Below are positions 1 through 7,838 of a stretch of DNA of 64,000 bases, in pieces. The DNA comes from Reyranella massiliensis 521. GTDB lineage: Bacteria; Pseudomonadota; Alphaproteobacteria; Reyranellales; Reyranellaceae. Each line of letters begins with the position of its first letter. Position 1 is the stretch's first letter. Location: assembly GCA_945862125.1 (NCBI GenBank), contig CAMAYC010000001.1, positions 43,649-107,648 of the forward strand, in the 5' to 3' direction. The notes below the pieces were generated by a model. The model was given only the letters and a program-made list of their open reading frames with translations, ran no database searches and was not told where the DNA came from. The position numbers were made by a program, and so were the translations under genes.

Positions 1-243
1 GGTGTAGCGGAAACCCTGGTCGGTCGGCTGGTATTCGAGGCGCCAGGTCTTGCCGTCGAGCGTGACCGAAGCGCGATTCTTGGCGTAGACCACCGACACT
101 TCCTTGCGACCGTCGCAGAGATAGGCGATGCCCTGCGGAGTCGGGTCGTCGGCGGCGGGCCGCGGAATCAGGTTCGTCTGTGGTTGCTCTTGGGCGACAC
201 AGCCACACAACAAGGCAATCGCTGCAATCGACAGGCGCTTCAT
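1..243 (-). CDS. MliC-like lipoprotein, C-terminus cut by window edge
   Basis: The reading frame is absent from the ORF track because it runs off the left edge. It starts at the ATG complementary to 241-243 and gives 81 residues. The N-terminus is a short lipoprotein signal (MKRLSIAAIALLCGC) with Cys in a lipobox-like context, followed by a polar linker. The visible part then carries AYLCDGRKEVSVVYAKNRA and a Trp-containing strand ending GFRYT, the pattern of the MliC (membrane-bound lysozyme inhibitor, C-type) beta-barrel. By family it would sit in the periplasm or outer membrane and protect peptidoglycan from lysozyme. The rest of the barrel is off the window, so the family call is moderate; the CDS itself is firm. 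It is divergent from the next gene. Confidence 0.72.
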   Translation of the reverse strand, partial: MKRLSIAAIALLCGCVAQEQPQTNLIPRPAADDPTPQGIAYLCDGRKEVSVVYAKNRASVTLDGKTWRLEYQPTDQGFRYT

Positions 244-296
244 CCTGCGCTTTCCTCCCTGGACCGGCACCTTAAGGAAATCGGGGGAACGTGCAA

Positions 297-1100
297 ATGC
301 CACTCTTCAAACTGCGTGATGGCGCCGAGCTCTACTACGAAAGGAACGGAAGTGGGCCGCCCTTGTTCCTGGTGGCCGGTCTGGGAGGCGATGGCCGCTT
401 CTGGGGCGCCAATGTCGACGACCTCGCCCGGAATTTCACGGTGGTCGTGCACGATCATCGCGGCACCGCGCGCAGCACGCTGTCGCGACTCACCTACAGC
501 GTCGAGCAAATGGCCGACGATGCGCTGCAACTCATCGAGGGGCTGGGCTTCGACCGGGTCCATTGGTGCGGCCATTCGACCGGCGGCGCCATGGGGCAGG
601 TGCTGGCCATCGAACATCCCGAGCGCATCGACCGGCTGGTGTTGAGCTCGACCTGGGCGAAGACAGATGCCTTCTTCCGTCGCCTGTTCGAGGTGCGCTC
701 CCTGATGCTCCGCGAGCTCGGCCCCGAGGCCTACCTGAAATCGAGTGCGCTGGCGCTCAACATGCCGTCGTGGGTGCGCGACCATGACGCCGACCTGGTG
801 GCGGCCGAAGCCAAGGCCCGCGAGACCATTCCGGTCCCCGAGATCGTCCTGTCGCGCATCGCAGCCATCGTCGCCCACGACCGGCGGGAGCAGTTGCAGA
901 AGGTGCAGGCGCCGACTCTGGCGATCTGCGCCCGCGACGATACCGTGACCCCGCTCTATTTCACGGAAGAGCTGGTCCGGCTGATCCCGGGCGCGCGGGC
1001 CTATGTGCTGGCGGACGGCGGCCATGCATATCCGAACGTGCATGGCGCGGAGTTTCGGCGTGTAATGACCTCCTTCCTCCTGGAGTCCAGACTCTCATGA
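297..1100 (+). CDS. Alpha/beta-fold hydrolase
   Basis: A 267-aa cytoplasmic alpha/beta hydrolase. The nucleophile elbow GHSTGG puts Ser near residue 94. The oxyanion region follows strand 3 (FLVAGLGGDGRFW), the acid is probably Asp in RDDTVTP near 213, and the His is in DGGHAYP near 243. The track starts at GTG 291, but GGGGGA at 283-288 sits too close to it, so I prefer ATG 297. The stop overlaps the start of the downstream M20 amidohydrolase (ATGA), so the two are probably translationally coupled and act on the same ester or amide substrate. It resembles the RutD/3-oxoadipate enol-lactonase branch, but no rut or pca genes are nearby, so the substrate is unknown. Confidence 0.88.
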   Translation: MPLFKLRDGAELYYERNGSGPPLFLVAGLGGDGRFWGANVDDLARNFTVVVHDHRGTARSTLSRLTYSVEQMADDALQLIEGLGFDRVHWCGHSTGGAMGQVLAIEHPERIDRLVLSSTWAKTDAFFRRLFEVRSLMLRELGPEAYLKSSALALNMPSWVRDHDADLVAAEAKARETIPVPEIVLSRIAAIVAHDRREQLQKVQAPTLAICARDDTVTPLYFTEELVRLIPGARAYVLADGGHAYPNVHGAEFRRVMTSFLLESRLS

Positions 1101-2272
1101 ATATCGAGCCCAAGATCGCCGCCTTCGCCCACGAACTGACCGCCATCCGGCGTGACATCCACGCCCATCCCGAACTCGGCTTCGAGGAGGAACGGACCAG
1201 CACCATCGTGGCGCAGAAGCTGAAGGAGTGGGGCCTCGAGGTCACGACCGGCATCGGCAAGACCGGCGTCGTCGGAACCATCCGTGTCGGCAACAACCCG
1301 CGGGCCATCGGACTGCGCGCCGACATGGATGCACTGCCGATGGACGAGCTCAACACCTTCGATCATCGCAGCACCCACAAGGGCCGCATGCATGCCTGCG
1401 GCCATGATGGCCACACCACGATGCTGCTGGGCGCCGCCAAGTATCTCTCGGCAACGCGCAATTTCGACGGCACCGTGCATCTCATCTTCCAGCCGGCCGA
1501 GGAGGGCCGCGGCGGCGCCGAGGCGATGGTCAAGGATGGACTCTTCGACAAGTTTCCCTGCGAGCAGATCTTCGGCATGCACAACAGGCCCAAGCTCGAC
1601 GTCGGCAAATTCGCCATTCGTTCGGGTCCGCAGATGGCAGGCGGCGGTCTGTTCGACATCCACATCACCGGCAAGGGGGCCCACGGCGCGCGGCCGGAGA
1701 CCGGCGTCGACCCGGTGATCATCGCCACCCAGATCATCTCGGCGCTGCAGAGTGTAGTATCGCGCAATGTGGCACCGCTCGATTCGGCGGTGATCTCGGT
1801 GACTCAGATGCATTCCGGCGACGCCTACAATGTCATCCCCCAGGAGGCGGTACTGCGCGGCACGGTCCGTGCCTTCCGAAAGGAGACGATGGCACTGATC
1901 AAGGAGCGCATCGAGACGATCTCGGCCGGCATCGCGCACACGCTGGGCGGCAGCGCCAAGGCTGACGTGCGGATCGCCTTTCCGCCGCTGGTCAATGACA
2001 AGGATGCGGTGAAGTTCATCGCCGATGTAGCGGCTGAAATCGTCGGTCCCGAGAACATGAACCGCGAGGGGCCTTACGTGATGGCGTCGGAGGACTTCTC
2101 CTACATGCTCGAGAAAGTGCCCGGCGCCTTCATCAACATCGGCAACGGCGGTGGCGAGGGAGGCTGCGAGGTGCACAATCCCAGCTACGATTTCAACGAC
2201 GATATCCTGACCTTGGGCGCCACGCTGTGGTCGAGGGTCGTCGAAACCAAGCTCGCCAAGGACGCGCGCTGA
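1097..2272 (+). CDS. M20 family metallo-amidohydrolase (hippurate hydrolase-like)
   Basis: A 391-aa dinuclear-metal amidohydrolase of the M20D (HipO/amidohydrolase) group. Visible metal and active-site motifs are LRADMDALPM near residue 75, CGHDGHT near 98 and PAEEGRGGAEAM near 136, with the distal His in VMASEDFSYML near 335. The central lid region contains GKGAHGARPE. The family hydrolyses N-acyl amino acids or related amides in the cytoplasm. It overlaps the preceding hydrolase by four bases and has no strong Shine-Dalgarno of its own, which fits coupling. The length is normal for the family and the gene looks intact. The exact acyl-amino-acid substrate cannot be read from sequence. Confidence 0.92.
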   Translation: MNIEPKIAAFAHELTAIRRDIHAHPELGFEEERTSTIVAQKLKEWGLEVTTGIGKTGVVGTIRVGNNPRAIGLRADMDALPMDELNTFDHRSTHKGRMHACGHDGHTTMLLGAAKYLSATRNFDGTVHLIFQPAEEGRGGAEAMVKDGLFDKFPCEQIFGMHNRPKLDVGKFAIRSGPQMAGGGLFDIHITGKGAHGARPETGVDPVIIATQIISALQSVVSRNVAPLDSAVISVTQMHSGDAYNVIPQEAVLRGTVRAFRKETMALIKERIETISAGIAHTLGGSAKADVRIAFPPLVNDKDAVKFIADVAAEIVGPENMNREGPYVMASEDFSYMLEKVPGAFINIGNGGGEGGCEVHNPSYDFNDDILTLGATLWSRVVETKLAKDAR

Positions 2273-2291
2273 GCGAGGCACGGGAGGAAGC

Positions 2292-2819
2292 ATGGTGACG
2301 ACCAACGACACCCGGCACTGGCTGCTCAAGGACCTGCCGTACGCGGCCATGCTGGCACTTGCCGTGGGCGGTCTCGTGCTCACCAGCTTCCGCGGACCCA
2401 CGACCTATTACTACTGGATGGCGCTGGCGCCGATTTATGGGTTGATCTGCGTCGTGGCGGGGTGGCGACACCTCGACACGGGCGCCGGCCACATGCAGCT
2501 CGCGGTGACGCAGGCACTGCATTGGTTGGCCTTCGTCGGCGCCATGTGGCTGATGTTCCTGCCGCAGGTTCGCGGCATCGACAGCGACAATGCAACCAGC
2601 CTCACACTCCTGATCCTGCTGGCGCTCGGCACTTTCGTGGCCGGCGTGCATGCCCGCGTGTGGCGCATCTGTGCTGTCGGCGTCTTTCTTGCCGCCGCGG
2701 TGCCGGCAGTGGCCTGGGTCCAGGAATCGGCCATGCTCCTGCTGGTCGGCGCCCTGCTGGTGATCATGATTGGGCTCTTCTTCTGGTGGATGTGGCGCCG
2801 CGAGAGCGGACGGTTGTGA
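2292..2819 (+). CDS. Conserved multi-pass membrane protein, function unknown
   Basis: A 175-aa inner-membrane protein with about five hydrophobic segments (around residues 15-32, 40-58, 70-90, 98-118 and 122-165) and a basic tail (WRRESGRL). A good GGGAGGA ribosome site precedes ATG 2292. The stop TGA overlaps the GTG start of the next gene. It probably belongs to the same operon as the hydrolase and M20 genes upstream. I do not recognise a family and see no catalytic motif. Confidence 0.8.
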   Translation: MVTTNDTRHWLLKDLPYAAMLALAVGGLVLTSFRGPTTYYYWMALAPIYGLICVVAGWRHLDTGAGHMQLAVTQALHWLAFVGAMWLMFLPQVRGIDSDNATSLTLLILLALGTFVAGVHARVWRICAVGVFLAAAVPAVAWVQESAMLLLVGALLVIMIGLFFWWMWRRESGRL

Positions 2820-3415
2820 GCACAAAGGTCATTCTCTGGAGCGACTATGTCAGCCCCTATGCCTTCGTCGCCAGGGCATGGGCCTATGAGCTCGAGGCCG
2901 ACTACGATCTGACGCTTGAGTGGCGGCCCTACACGCTCGATATCGCCTCGTTCCAGGGCTCGGTGGCCGAGCGCGATGCCCACCACTGGCGCCGCGTGCG
3001 CTACGCCTACATGGACGCCAGGCGCTTTGCCAACAAGCAGGGCCTGACCCTGATGGGCCCGAAGAAGATCTTTCATGCCCGGCCGGTCAATGCCGGCATG
3101 CTCTACGCGCAGAAGCACGCTGTCTTCCGCCGCTACAACGATCGCGCATTCGATCTCTTCTGGCGGCGAGAGCTCGACCCCGAAAGTCCCGAGGCGGTGG
3201 CCGCGCTGCTGGTCGAGGCCGGTGCGCCTCCAGGCTTCGAGGATTTTCTCGCCGGTGAAGGCGGGGCCGAGCACGACCGGCTGCGCCTCGAAGCCGAGAC
3301 GTCGGGCGTGTTCGGCGTGCCCACTTTCAGCTTCGATGGCGAATTGTTCTGGGGCGGCGACCGGATCGCCCTGTTGCGCGAACGGCTCGACGAAAAGGGC
3401 GCGAAGCGACGCTAG
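2816..3415 (+). CDS. DsbA-fold protein, 2-hydroxychromene-2-carboxylate isomerase-like
   Basis: The track lists a longer frame from 2462, but the protein begins at GTG 2816 overlapping the upstream stop (GTGA), giving 199 aa. The N-terminus STKVILWSDYVSPYAFVARA is the thioredoxin-like first strand with SPYAF in place of CXXC, as in glutathione-dependent HCCA isomerases and FrnE-like proteins. The C-terminal signature GVFGVPTFSFDGELFWGGDR is the cis-proline segment plus the conserved tail of this group. Family members isomerise aromatic degradation intermediates with glutathione. No naphthalene or aromatic ring genes are near, so the physiological reaction is open. Confidence 0.85.
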   Translation: MSTKVILWSDYVSPYAFVARAWAYELEADYDLTLEWRPYTLDIASFQGSVAERDAHHWRRVRYAYMDARRFANKQGLTLMGPKKIFHARPVNAGMLYAQKHAVFRRYNDRAFDLFWRRELDPESPEAVAALLVEAGAPPGFEDFLAGEGGAEHDRLRLEAETSGVFGVPTFSFDGELFWGGDRIALLRERLDEKGAKRR

Positions 3416-3418
3416 CTG

Positions 3419-3805
3419 CTAGGCATCGGGCGGCTGGTCGATCGTGCGTTCGATGCGCTGGTGCAGCGTTTTCACCTCGCCGCGCTGCTTTTTCGCGCGA
3501 TCCTTGAGCAGGCGCTTGGCGCGCCGGAAGGCGTCGTTGACGGCAAATTGAGGGCTCGCGAAGCGGTCGTCGGCCTGCGGTGTGTGATCGATGTTGATGT
3601 CGATGCCACCCGGCAGGGTCGCATGGATGTTGGCGCTGAACAGGTTGCTGGTTCGGTGATGCTTGTCGGGAATTTTGACCACGACGTGGCAGGCGGTCAT
3701 GCGGCCGTACAACTGCTCAAGCGTCTCGACATGTCCGGTGATCAACTGGCTCAGCGCCTCGCTGGTATCGCCGCCCTGAAAGCTGATTTTGAGGGGTGTT
3801 TCCAT
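3419..3805 (-). CDS. HPF/RaiA-family ribosome-associated protein
   Basis: A 128-aa protein starting METPLKISFQGGDTSEAL and covering the single N-terminal HPF/RaiA (sigma-54 modulation) domain: beta strand, helix, then VVVKIPDKHHRTSNLFSANIHATLPGGIDINI and a basic helix FRRAKRLLKDRAKKQRGEV. The family binds the decoding centre of the small subunit and stops translation in stationary phase or stress. The long-form C-terminal domain is absent, so it is a short type. It is convergent with the isomerase gene only 3 nt away. Family call good, exact subtype uncertain. Confidence 0.82.
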   Translation of the reverse strand: METPLKISFQGGDTSEALSQLITGHVETLEQLYGRMTACHVVVKIPDKHHRTSNLFSANIHATLPGGIDINIDHTPQADDRFASPQFAVNDAFRRAKRLLKDRAKKQRGEVKTLHQRIERTIDQPPDA

Positions 3806-3873
3806 GTCGATCCTCCCTGCAGTGTTTCAACGTCCTTCTTGAACGTGGTGCGCGCGCGAGGCGTTGCAAGCGG

Positions 3874-4836
3874 TCATGGCGCAGGTTTCGCCGGCAATCC
3901 CCGGGCGGCGAGATAGGCTTCGAGCACGCCGGTCCACAGGGCGGGTGCCGATGAGATCTGATGGCCGTTCAGCCCTTCGGGCGGCTGGTACTCATGGAAC
4001 GTGCCTTTGCCGCCTGCCGCCTCGAAGGCGGCAAAATTTCCGCGGCTGTGGGCCAGCGAATAGAACGGATCCTTGTTGCCGTAGAGCCAGATAGACGGTT
4101 GGCCGTAGGCGGCGCCGCGATTGAACAGGTTCTGGTTGATGCCGCTTGCACTCCAGCAGGCGCCGCCCATCCAGCCGCCGACGAAGTTGATCGCCCCGCG
4201 CGGCGTGCCGGGCTGGCGGCCGGTCCAGGCAATGGCGAGGATGCCGCCGCGCGACTGGCCGCCGATGGCAACGCGGCTGCGGTCGACGAACGGTTGCGCC
4301 AGAATCACCGGTGTGATGGCGTCGATGTCGCGCAGCGCGCGCTCGGCGCCGGGGATCGAGAGTGTCGGCTCACACGCATAGCCCTGTGCCCTGTCGGCCG
4401 CGAAGCCTTCGTCGTAGCGCCCTTCCGAGCCGCCGCGGCCACGACGCGACGGCAGCACCACGGCCCAGCCGCGGGCCGTGAACCATTGGGCAAGCGTTCT
4501 TGGATCGTAGGGACGCGCGAAGAGCGAAGGATCGTTGCCGCGCCCTGTCGAGCCATGATGAAAGATCAGCGTCGGGAAGGGGCCGGCTCCAGCCGGCTTA
4601 TAGGTGATCGTGGCGAGCTTCACCTGCCCGCCATCGATCGTGACCGGCACCATCGATCTTTCCTGAGCCGCAACCGGAAGTGCGGCGATCAGGCCGACGG
4701 CAAGGAAGAACGAGCCTAGTCGCCCGCCGCGACGGCCTCGGTCGAGACGGCCTCGGCGGGTCGTGCGACGCGATGCGTCACCATGCGGTGATGCAGCGTG
4801 CGGACCGTATCGCTTCCGCGGGTCAGGCAGAGCCAT
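3874..4836 (-). CDS. Exported alpha/beta hydrolase (dienelactone hydrolase-like)
   Basis: The track frame is 320 aa. Residues from about 40 (LGSFFLAVGLIAALPVAAQ) form a clear Sec signal peptide ending in AAQ, followed by a hydrolase domain with FHHGSTGRG near the oxyanion loop and nucleophile GGQSRGG near residue 195. Further on are GNKDPFYS and a C-terminal HQISSAP containing the likely His. The 38 residues ahead of the signal peptide are Arg-rich and overlap the DUF6356 gene by 121 nt, so the true start is probably near 4720, but no ATG, GTG or TTG lies there in frame. Family members cleave esters or lactones. Start assignment is poor; identity as a secreted hydrolase is good. Confidence 0.78.
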   Translation of the reverse strand: MALPDPRKRYGPHAASPHGDASRRTTRRGRLDRGRRGGRLGSFFLAVGLIAALPVAAQERSMVPVTIDGGQVKLATITYKPAGAGPFPTLIFHHGSTGRGNDPSLFARPYDPRTLAQWFTARGWAVVLPSRRGRGGSEGRYDEGFAADRAQGYACEPTLSIPGAERALRDIDAITPVILAQPFVDRSRVAIGGQSRGGILAIAWTGRQPGTPRGAINFVGGWMGGACWSASGINQNLFNRGAAYGQPSIWLYGNKDPFYSLAHSRGNFAAFEAAGGKGTFHEYQPPEGLNGHQISSAPALWTGVLEAYLAARGLPAKPAP

Positions 4837-4967
4837 GGGAAGAAACCATGCACGAAGCAGGCGAGGCTGCCTAGCAGCATGCGACCGCCGAAGCCGAAGG
4901 CCATGCCCATGTGCTGGAAGTAGGTTTCGTTGACCTGGGCGGGATGATCGGTGAAGCGGCGAAGCAT
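4716..4967 (-). CDS. DUF6356-type small membrane protein
   Basis: An 83-aa protein with the pattern FTDHPAQVNETYFQHMGMAFGFGGRMLLGSLACFVHGFFPWLCLTRGS, which I recognise as the DUF6356 family. It has an acidic-aromatic head and one hydrophobic helix with conserved HGFFP, followed by a basic stretch (TVRTLHHRM). Function is unknown; related proteins are common in alphaproteobacteria. Its stop falls where the exported hydrolase signal peptide begins, so the two genes are probably co-transcribed. Confidence 0.75.
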   Translation of the reverse strand: MLRRFTDHPAQVNETYFQHMGMAFGFGGRMLLGSLACFVHGFFPWLCLTRGSDTVRTLHHRMVTHRVARPAEAVSTEAVAAGD

Positions 4968-5058
4968 GAGAACAATTTTAACGACAGCGCCGGGAAACGG
5001 CTTGCTACCTTTGCACCAAAGGGCCCAGATTTGAGAAAGTCATTCCAAGGAAATGCCA

Positions 5059-5538
5059 ATGTCCGCGAAAATATCGCTCGATTCCTTTGACAAGAAGATT
5101 CTGGATTGCCTGCAGGACAATTCGGACATGGCCCTGGCCGAGATCGCCCGCCGGGTCGGACTCTCGACCACGCCGTGCTGGCGGCGCATCAACCGGCTTC
5201 AGGAGGAGGGGATCATCCGCGCCCGGGTGGCGCTGCTCAACCGCAAGGCCGTGAACGCTGGGGTGACGGTGTTCGTGGCGGTGCGCACTGCCCAGCATAC
5301 GGCGCCCTGGCTCGCCCGCTTCGCCAGGGCGGTGGCGTCGTTTCCCGAGGTCATCGACTGCTATCGCATGAGCGGCGAGATCGACTACCTGATTCGCCTC
5401 GCGCTGCCCGATATCGAGGCCTACGACGCCTTCTACAAGCGCCTGATCGCCAAGGTCGAACTCAGCGATGTCACCTCCATGTTCGCCATGGAAGAGATCA
5501 AGTCCACCACGCGGCTCCCGCTTTCCTACCTCCCCTAG
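5059..5538 (+). CDS. Lrp/AsnC family transcriptional regulator
   Basis: A 159-aa Lrp-type regulator. The N-terminal winged helix (LDSFDKKILDCLQDN... ALAEIARRVGLSTTPCWRRINRLQEEGII) is followed by the RAM/AsnC effector domain (VFVAVRTAQHTAPWLARFARAVASFPEVIDCYRMSGEIDYLIRLALPDIEAYDAF). AAGGAA at about 5047-5052 abuts ATG 5053 and is spaced properly for ATG 5059, which I chose. These proteins bind amino acids or small ligands and act as octameric repressors or activators. The hydroxyacid dehydrogenase gene 61 nt downstream on the same strand is a plausible target. Confidence 0.93.
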   Translation: MSAKISLDSFDKKILDCLQDNSDMALAEIARRVGLSTTPCWRRINRLQEEGIIRARVALLNRKAVNAGVTVFVAVRTAQHTAPWLARFARAVASFPEVIDCYRMSGEIDYLIRLALPDIEAYDAFYKRLIAKVELSDVTSMFAMEEIKSTTRLPLSYLP

Positions 5539-5599
5539 CGTCCGGCCGAACCGGGCTCTAGGATCGCCTGGAATTCGCTCCAGAAAAGCAGGGGAAACG

Positions 5600-6595
5600 A
5601 TGTCCACGAGCCCGACCGCAGGCAAGAATCGCAAGAAGGTGCTGATCGTCGGCCGCATGCCGCAGGCCGGCCTGGACGTGCTCAAGAAGCGCGACGACGT
5701 CGATTTCGAGATCCTGGCCGACGATACGGTTCCGTCGCTGCACCCCAAGCTCAAGGACGCCCATGCTGTGACCCTGGGCGGCACGCCGTTCCGCCAGGCC
5801 GAACTCACCGCCGCGCCGGAGATGATGGTTGTGGCCCGCCTCGGCGTCGGCTTCGACGCGGTCGAGATACCGGCCCTCAACAAACGCAAGATCCCGCTCA
5901 TGACCACGGGCATCGCGAACTCGGTGTCAGTGGCGGAGCATGCGATGTACATGCTGCTCGCCGCCGCGCGGCTCACCAAGAAGTCCGACCGCTGGGTGCG
6001 CACCGGCGCCTGGGGCGAGCGCCTCAGCGACCTGCCGTCCGACGTGGCGGGCAAGAAGGTCCTGGTGATCGGCATGGGCCGCATCGGCTCGCGCACGGTG
6101 AAGCGCTGCGTCGCCTTCGAGATGGAGACCTATGTGCTCGATCCGAACGTGTCGAAAGCCGACATCGAGAAAGCCGGCGCCACCAAGGTCACGGACCTCA
6201 AGGCAATCCTGCCGCAGGTCGACTACGTGTCGATCCACTGCCCGAAGGCGCCCGAGACGATCGACATGTTCAACGCCGAGACGCTGGCGCTGATGAAACC
6301 CACGGCATTCCTGGTGAACACCGCGCGTGGCGGCATCATCAACGAGGACGCCCTCTACAATGCGCTGAAGAGCGGCAAGCTGCGCGGCGCCGGCCTCGAC
6401 GTGCTCGACAAGGAGCCGCCGGATCCCACGAACAAGCTGTTCGAGCTCGAGAACGTCTTCTTCAGCCCGCACATGGCCGGCGTCACCCAGGAAGCAAGCG
6501 ATCGCATGGCGGTGACCGCCATCGAAAACATCCTGAGCGTTTTTGACGGCCGTCCCAACGCCGCCCATTGCGTGAACAAGGAAGTGCTGGGCTAA
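5600..6595 (+). CDS. D-isomer-specific 2-hydroxyacid dehydrogenase (SerA-like)
   Basis: 331 aa; I chose ATG 5600 after the GGGGAAA site over the upstream in-frame start at 5468. The Rossmann motif is VIGMGRIGSRTVKR with a downstream acidic residue (VLDPN), which fits NAD preference. The family signature NTARGGIINEDAL contains the substrate-binding Arg, Glu follows in DVLDKEPPDP, and the catalytic His is in SPHMAGVT. It interconverts 2-oxoacids and D-2-hydroxyacids or 3-phosphoglycerate in the cytoplasm. The C-terminal ACT domain of SerA is missing, so a role in 3-phosphoglycerate oxidation is less likely than catabolic use. It lies downstream of the Lrp regulator and convergent with the selenoprotein gene. 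Confidence 0.92.
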   Translation: MSTSPTAGKNRKKVLIVGRMPQAGLDVLKKRDDVDFEILADDTVPSLHPKLKDAHAVTLGGTPFRQAELTAAPEMMVVARLGVGFDAVEIPALNKRKIPLMTTGIANSVSVAEHAMYMLLAAARLTKKSDRWVRTGAWGERLSDLPSDVAGKKVLVIGMGRIGSRTVKRCVAFEMETYVLDPNVSKADIEKAGATKVTDLKAILPQVDYVSIHCPKAPETIDMFNAETLALMKPTAFLVNTARGGIINEDALYNALKSGKLRGAGLDVLDKEPPDPTNKLFELENVFFSPHMAGVTQEASDRMAVTAIENILSVFDGRPNAAHCVNKEVLG

Positions 6596-6810
6596 CCCGG
6601 CACCAGATCCTCGATCTCCTCGTCGGTCGGAAAGCGGCCGGTCTTGCTGCGGGTGTATTTGAGCGCGCCGTCGACGGTGACGTCGAACTGGCCGGATTTG
6701 CCGGGGCGCAGCTCGATGTCGGCGGCGCCCCGCTTTTCGAGGTGTGCCCTCACACGGAGGGCCTGCGGCTTATAACCTCAAGCGCCGCAATACTCGATCA
6801 GGACTTTCAT
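6592..6810 (-). CDS. SelW-like (Rdx family) selenoprotein, TGA at codon 11 read as selenocysteine
   Basis: This gene is missing from the ORF track because of an in-frame TGA. From the ATG complementary to 6808-6810 it reads MKVLIEYCGA-U-GYKPQALRVRAHLE, then DIELRPGKSGQFDVTVDG, then TRSKTGRFPTDEEIEDLVPG and TAG; 72 residues counting Sec. The C-x-x-U motif and following GYK sit exactly where SelW/Rdx proteins carry their redox motif, and the rest matches the Rdx thioredoxin-like domain, with frame preserved on both sides of the TGA. Family members are small thiol oxidoreductases that use glutathione or thioredoxin. A SECIS-like hairpin follows the TGA. It is convergent with the hydroxyacid dehydrogenase (4-nt overlap) and divergent from the aldo/keto reductase. 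The alternative is a nonsense mutation of a CXXC protein; the hairpin argues against that. The sel genes must lie elsewhere. Confidence 0.85.
6746..6762 (-). promoter_or_regulatory. Bacterial SECIS-like stem-loop in the selenoprotein mRNA
   Basis: Read on the minus strand, GCCCTC-CGTGT-GAGGGC forms a perfect 6-bp stem with a 5-nt loop. It begins 15 nt after the TGA at 6780-6778. The apical loop holds G followed by U at its second and third bases, similar in position to the loop G/U that SelB needs in the E. coli fdhF element. Bacterial SECIS elements lie inside the coding region just 3' of the UGA, as here. Stem and loop are seen directly; SelB binding is inferred. Confidence 0.65.
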
Positions 6811-6857
6811 CCTGTTAAGGTGGAGGTCAGGCCTCGCGCCATCAAGGGGGACATCGG

Positions 6858-7838
6858 ATGAAATACGGACCGCTCGGCCGCTCGGGCCTGATCGTGAGCA
6901 GGATCTGCCTCGGCGGCAATTCATGGGGCGCCAAGGGTCGCCGCGGCTGGGGCAAGTTCGACGAGGCCGAGGCGCCGGCCTACTTCAAGCGGGCGCTCGA
7001 TGTCGGGATCACCTTCTTCGACACTGCAGACGCCTACAACGCCGGCCGCTCCGAGGAGATCATGGGCGCTACGCTCATGAAGATGGCGAAGCGCGAGGAA
7101 TTCGTGTTGTCGACCAAGGTCGGCATCCGCATGAGCCCGGTGGCCAACGACCAGGGCACCGGCCGCAAGCATCTGATGGCCGCGGTCGACGAGCAGCTGA
7201 AGCGCCTGCAGACCGACTATCTCGACGTCTACCAGGTCCATCGGCTCGATCCGCACACGCCGATGGAAGAGACCATGTACTCGCTCGACCAGATCGTCCG
7301 CTCGGGCAAGGTCCGCTACATCGGCGGCTCGACCATGCCGGCCTACAAATTCGCCCAGATGGTGATGATCGCCGACTGGAAGGGCTATGCCCGGCCGATA
7401 GCGATGCAGAACCTCTACAATCTCATCCAGCGCGAGGAAGAGCGCGAGATGAACCGGCTGTGCGACGAGCAGGGCGTCGGGCTCATTCCCTACTCACCGC
7501 TGGCGCGCGGCTTCCTGGCCGGCAATCGCAGCAAGGACGGCGGCGGCTCGACCGAGCGCTCCAAGAACGACACGGTGGTGAAGGACGGAACCTATCGCGA
7601 CAGCGATTGGGAGATCGTGAAACGGCTGAAGAAGATCGCCAAGGAGAAGGGCGCGACGCCGGCCCAGGTGGCGCTGGCCTGGCTGCTGCACAAGCCCTAC
7701 ATGGGTGCGCCCATCATCGGCGCCACCGACCTCGACCAGCTCACTTCGGCCGCGAAATCGACCGAGATCGCACTCACGCCGGAAGACTCCAAGCTGCTCG
7801 AGCAGCCCTACGAATTCCGCGTGTCGCCCGAGAACTAA
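6858..7838 (+). CDS. Aldo/keto reductase
   Basis: 326 aa with a GGGGGA site before ATG 6858. The AKR barrel is clear: MKYGPLGRSGLIVSRICLGG at the first strand, catalytic Asp/Tyr in FFDTADAYNAGRSEE near residue 55, Lys in LSTKVG, and His in YQVHRLDPHTPMEET. The NADPH-binding tail is PAQVALAWLLHKPYMGAPIIGAT. It reduces aldehydes or ketones in the cytoplasm and groups by pattern with the YajO/Tas-type AKRs. Divergent from the selenoprotein gene (47 nt), and its stop overlaps the stop of the convergent MFS gene. Substrate unknown. Confidence 0.93.
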   Translation: MKYGPLGRSGLIVSRICLGGNSWGAKGRRGWGKFDEAEAPAYFKRALDVGITFFDTADAYNAGRSEEIMGATLMKMAKREEFVLSTKVGIRMSPVANDQGTGRKHLMAAVDEQLKRLQTDYLDVYQVHRLDPHTPMEETMYSLDQIVRSGKVRYIGGSTMPAYKFAQMVMIADWKGYARPIAMQNLYNLIQREEEREMNRLCDEQGVGLIPYSPLARGFLAGNRSKDGGGSTERSKNDTVVKDGTYRDSDWEIVKRLKKIAKEKGATPAQVALAWLLHKPYMGAPIIGATDLDQLTSAAKSTEIALTPEDSKLLEQPYEFRVSPEN

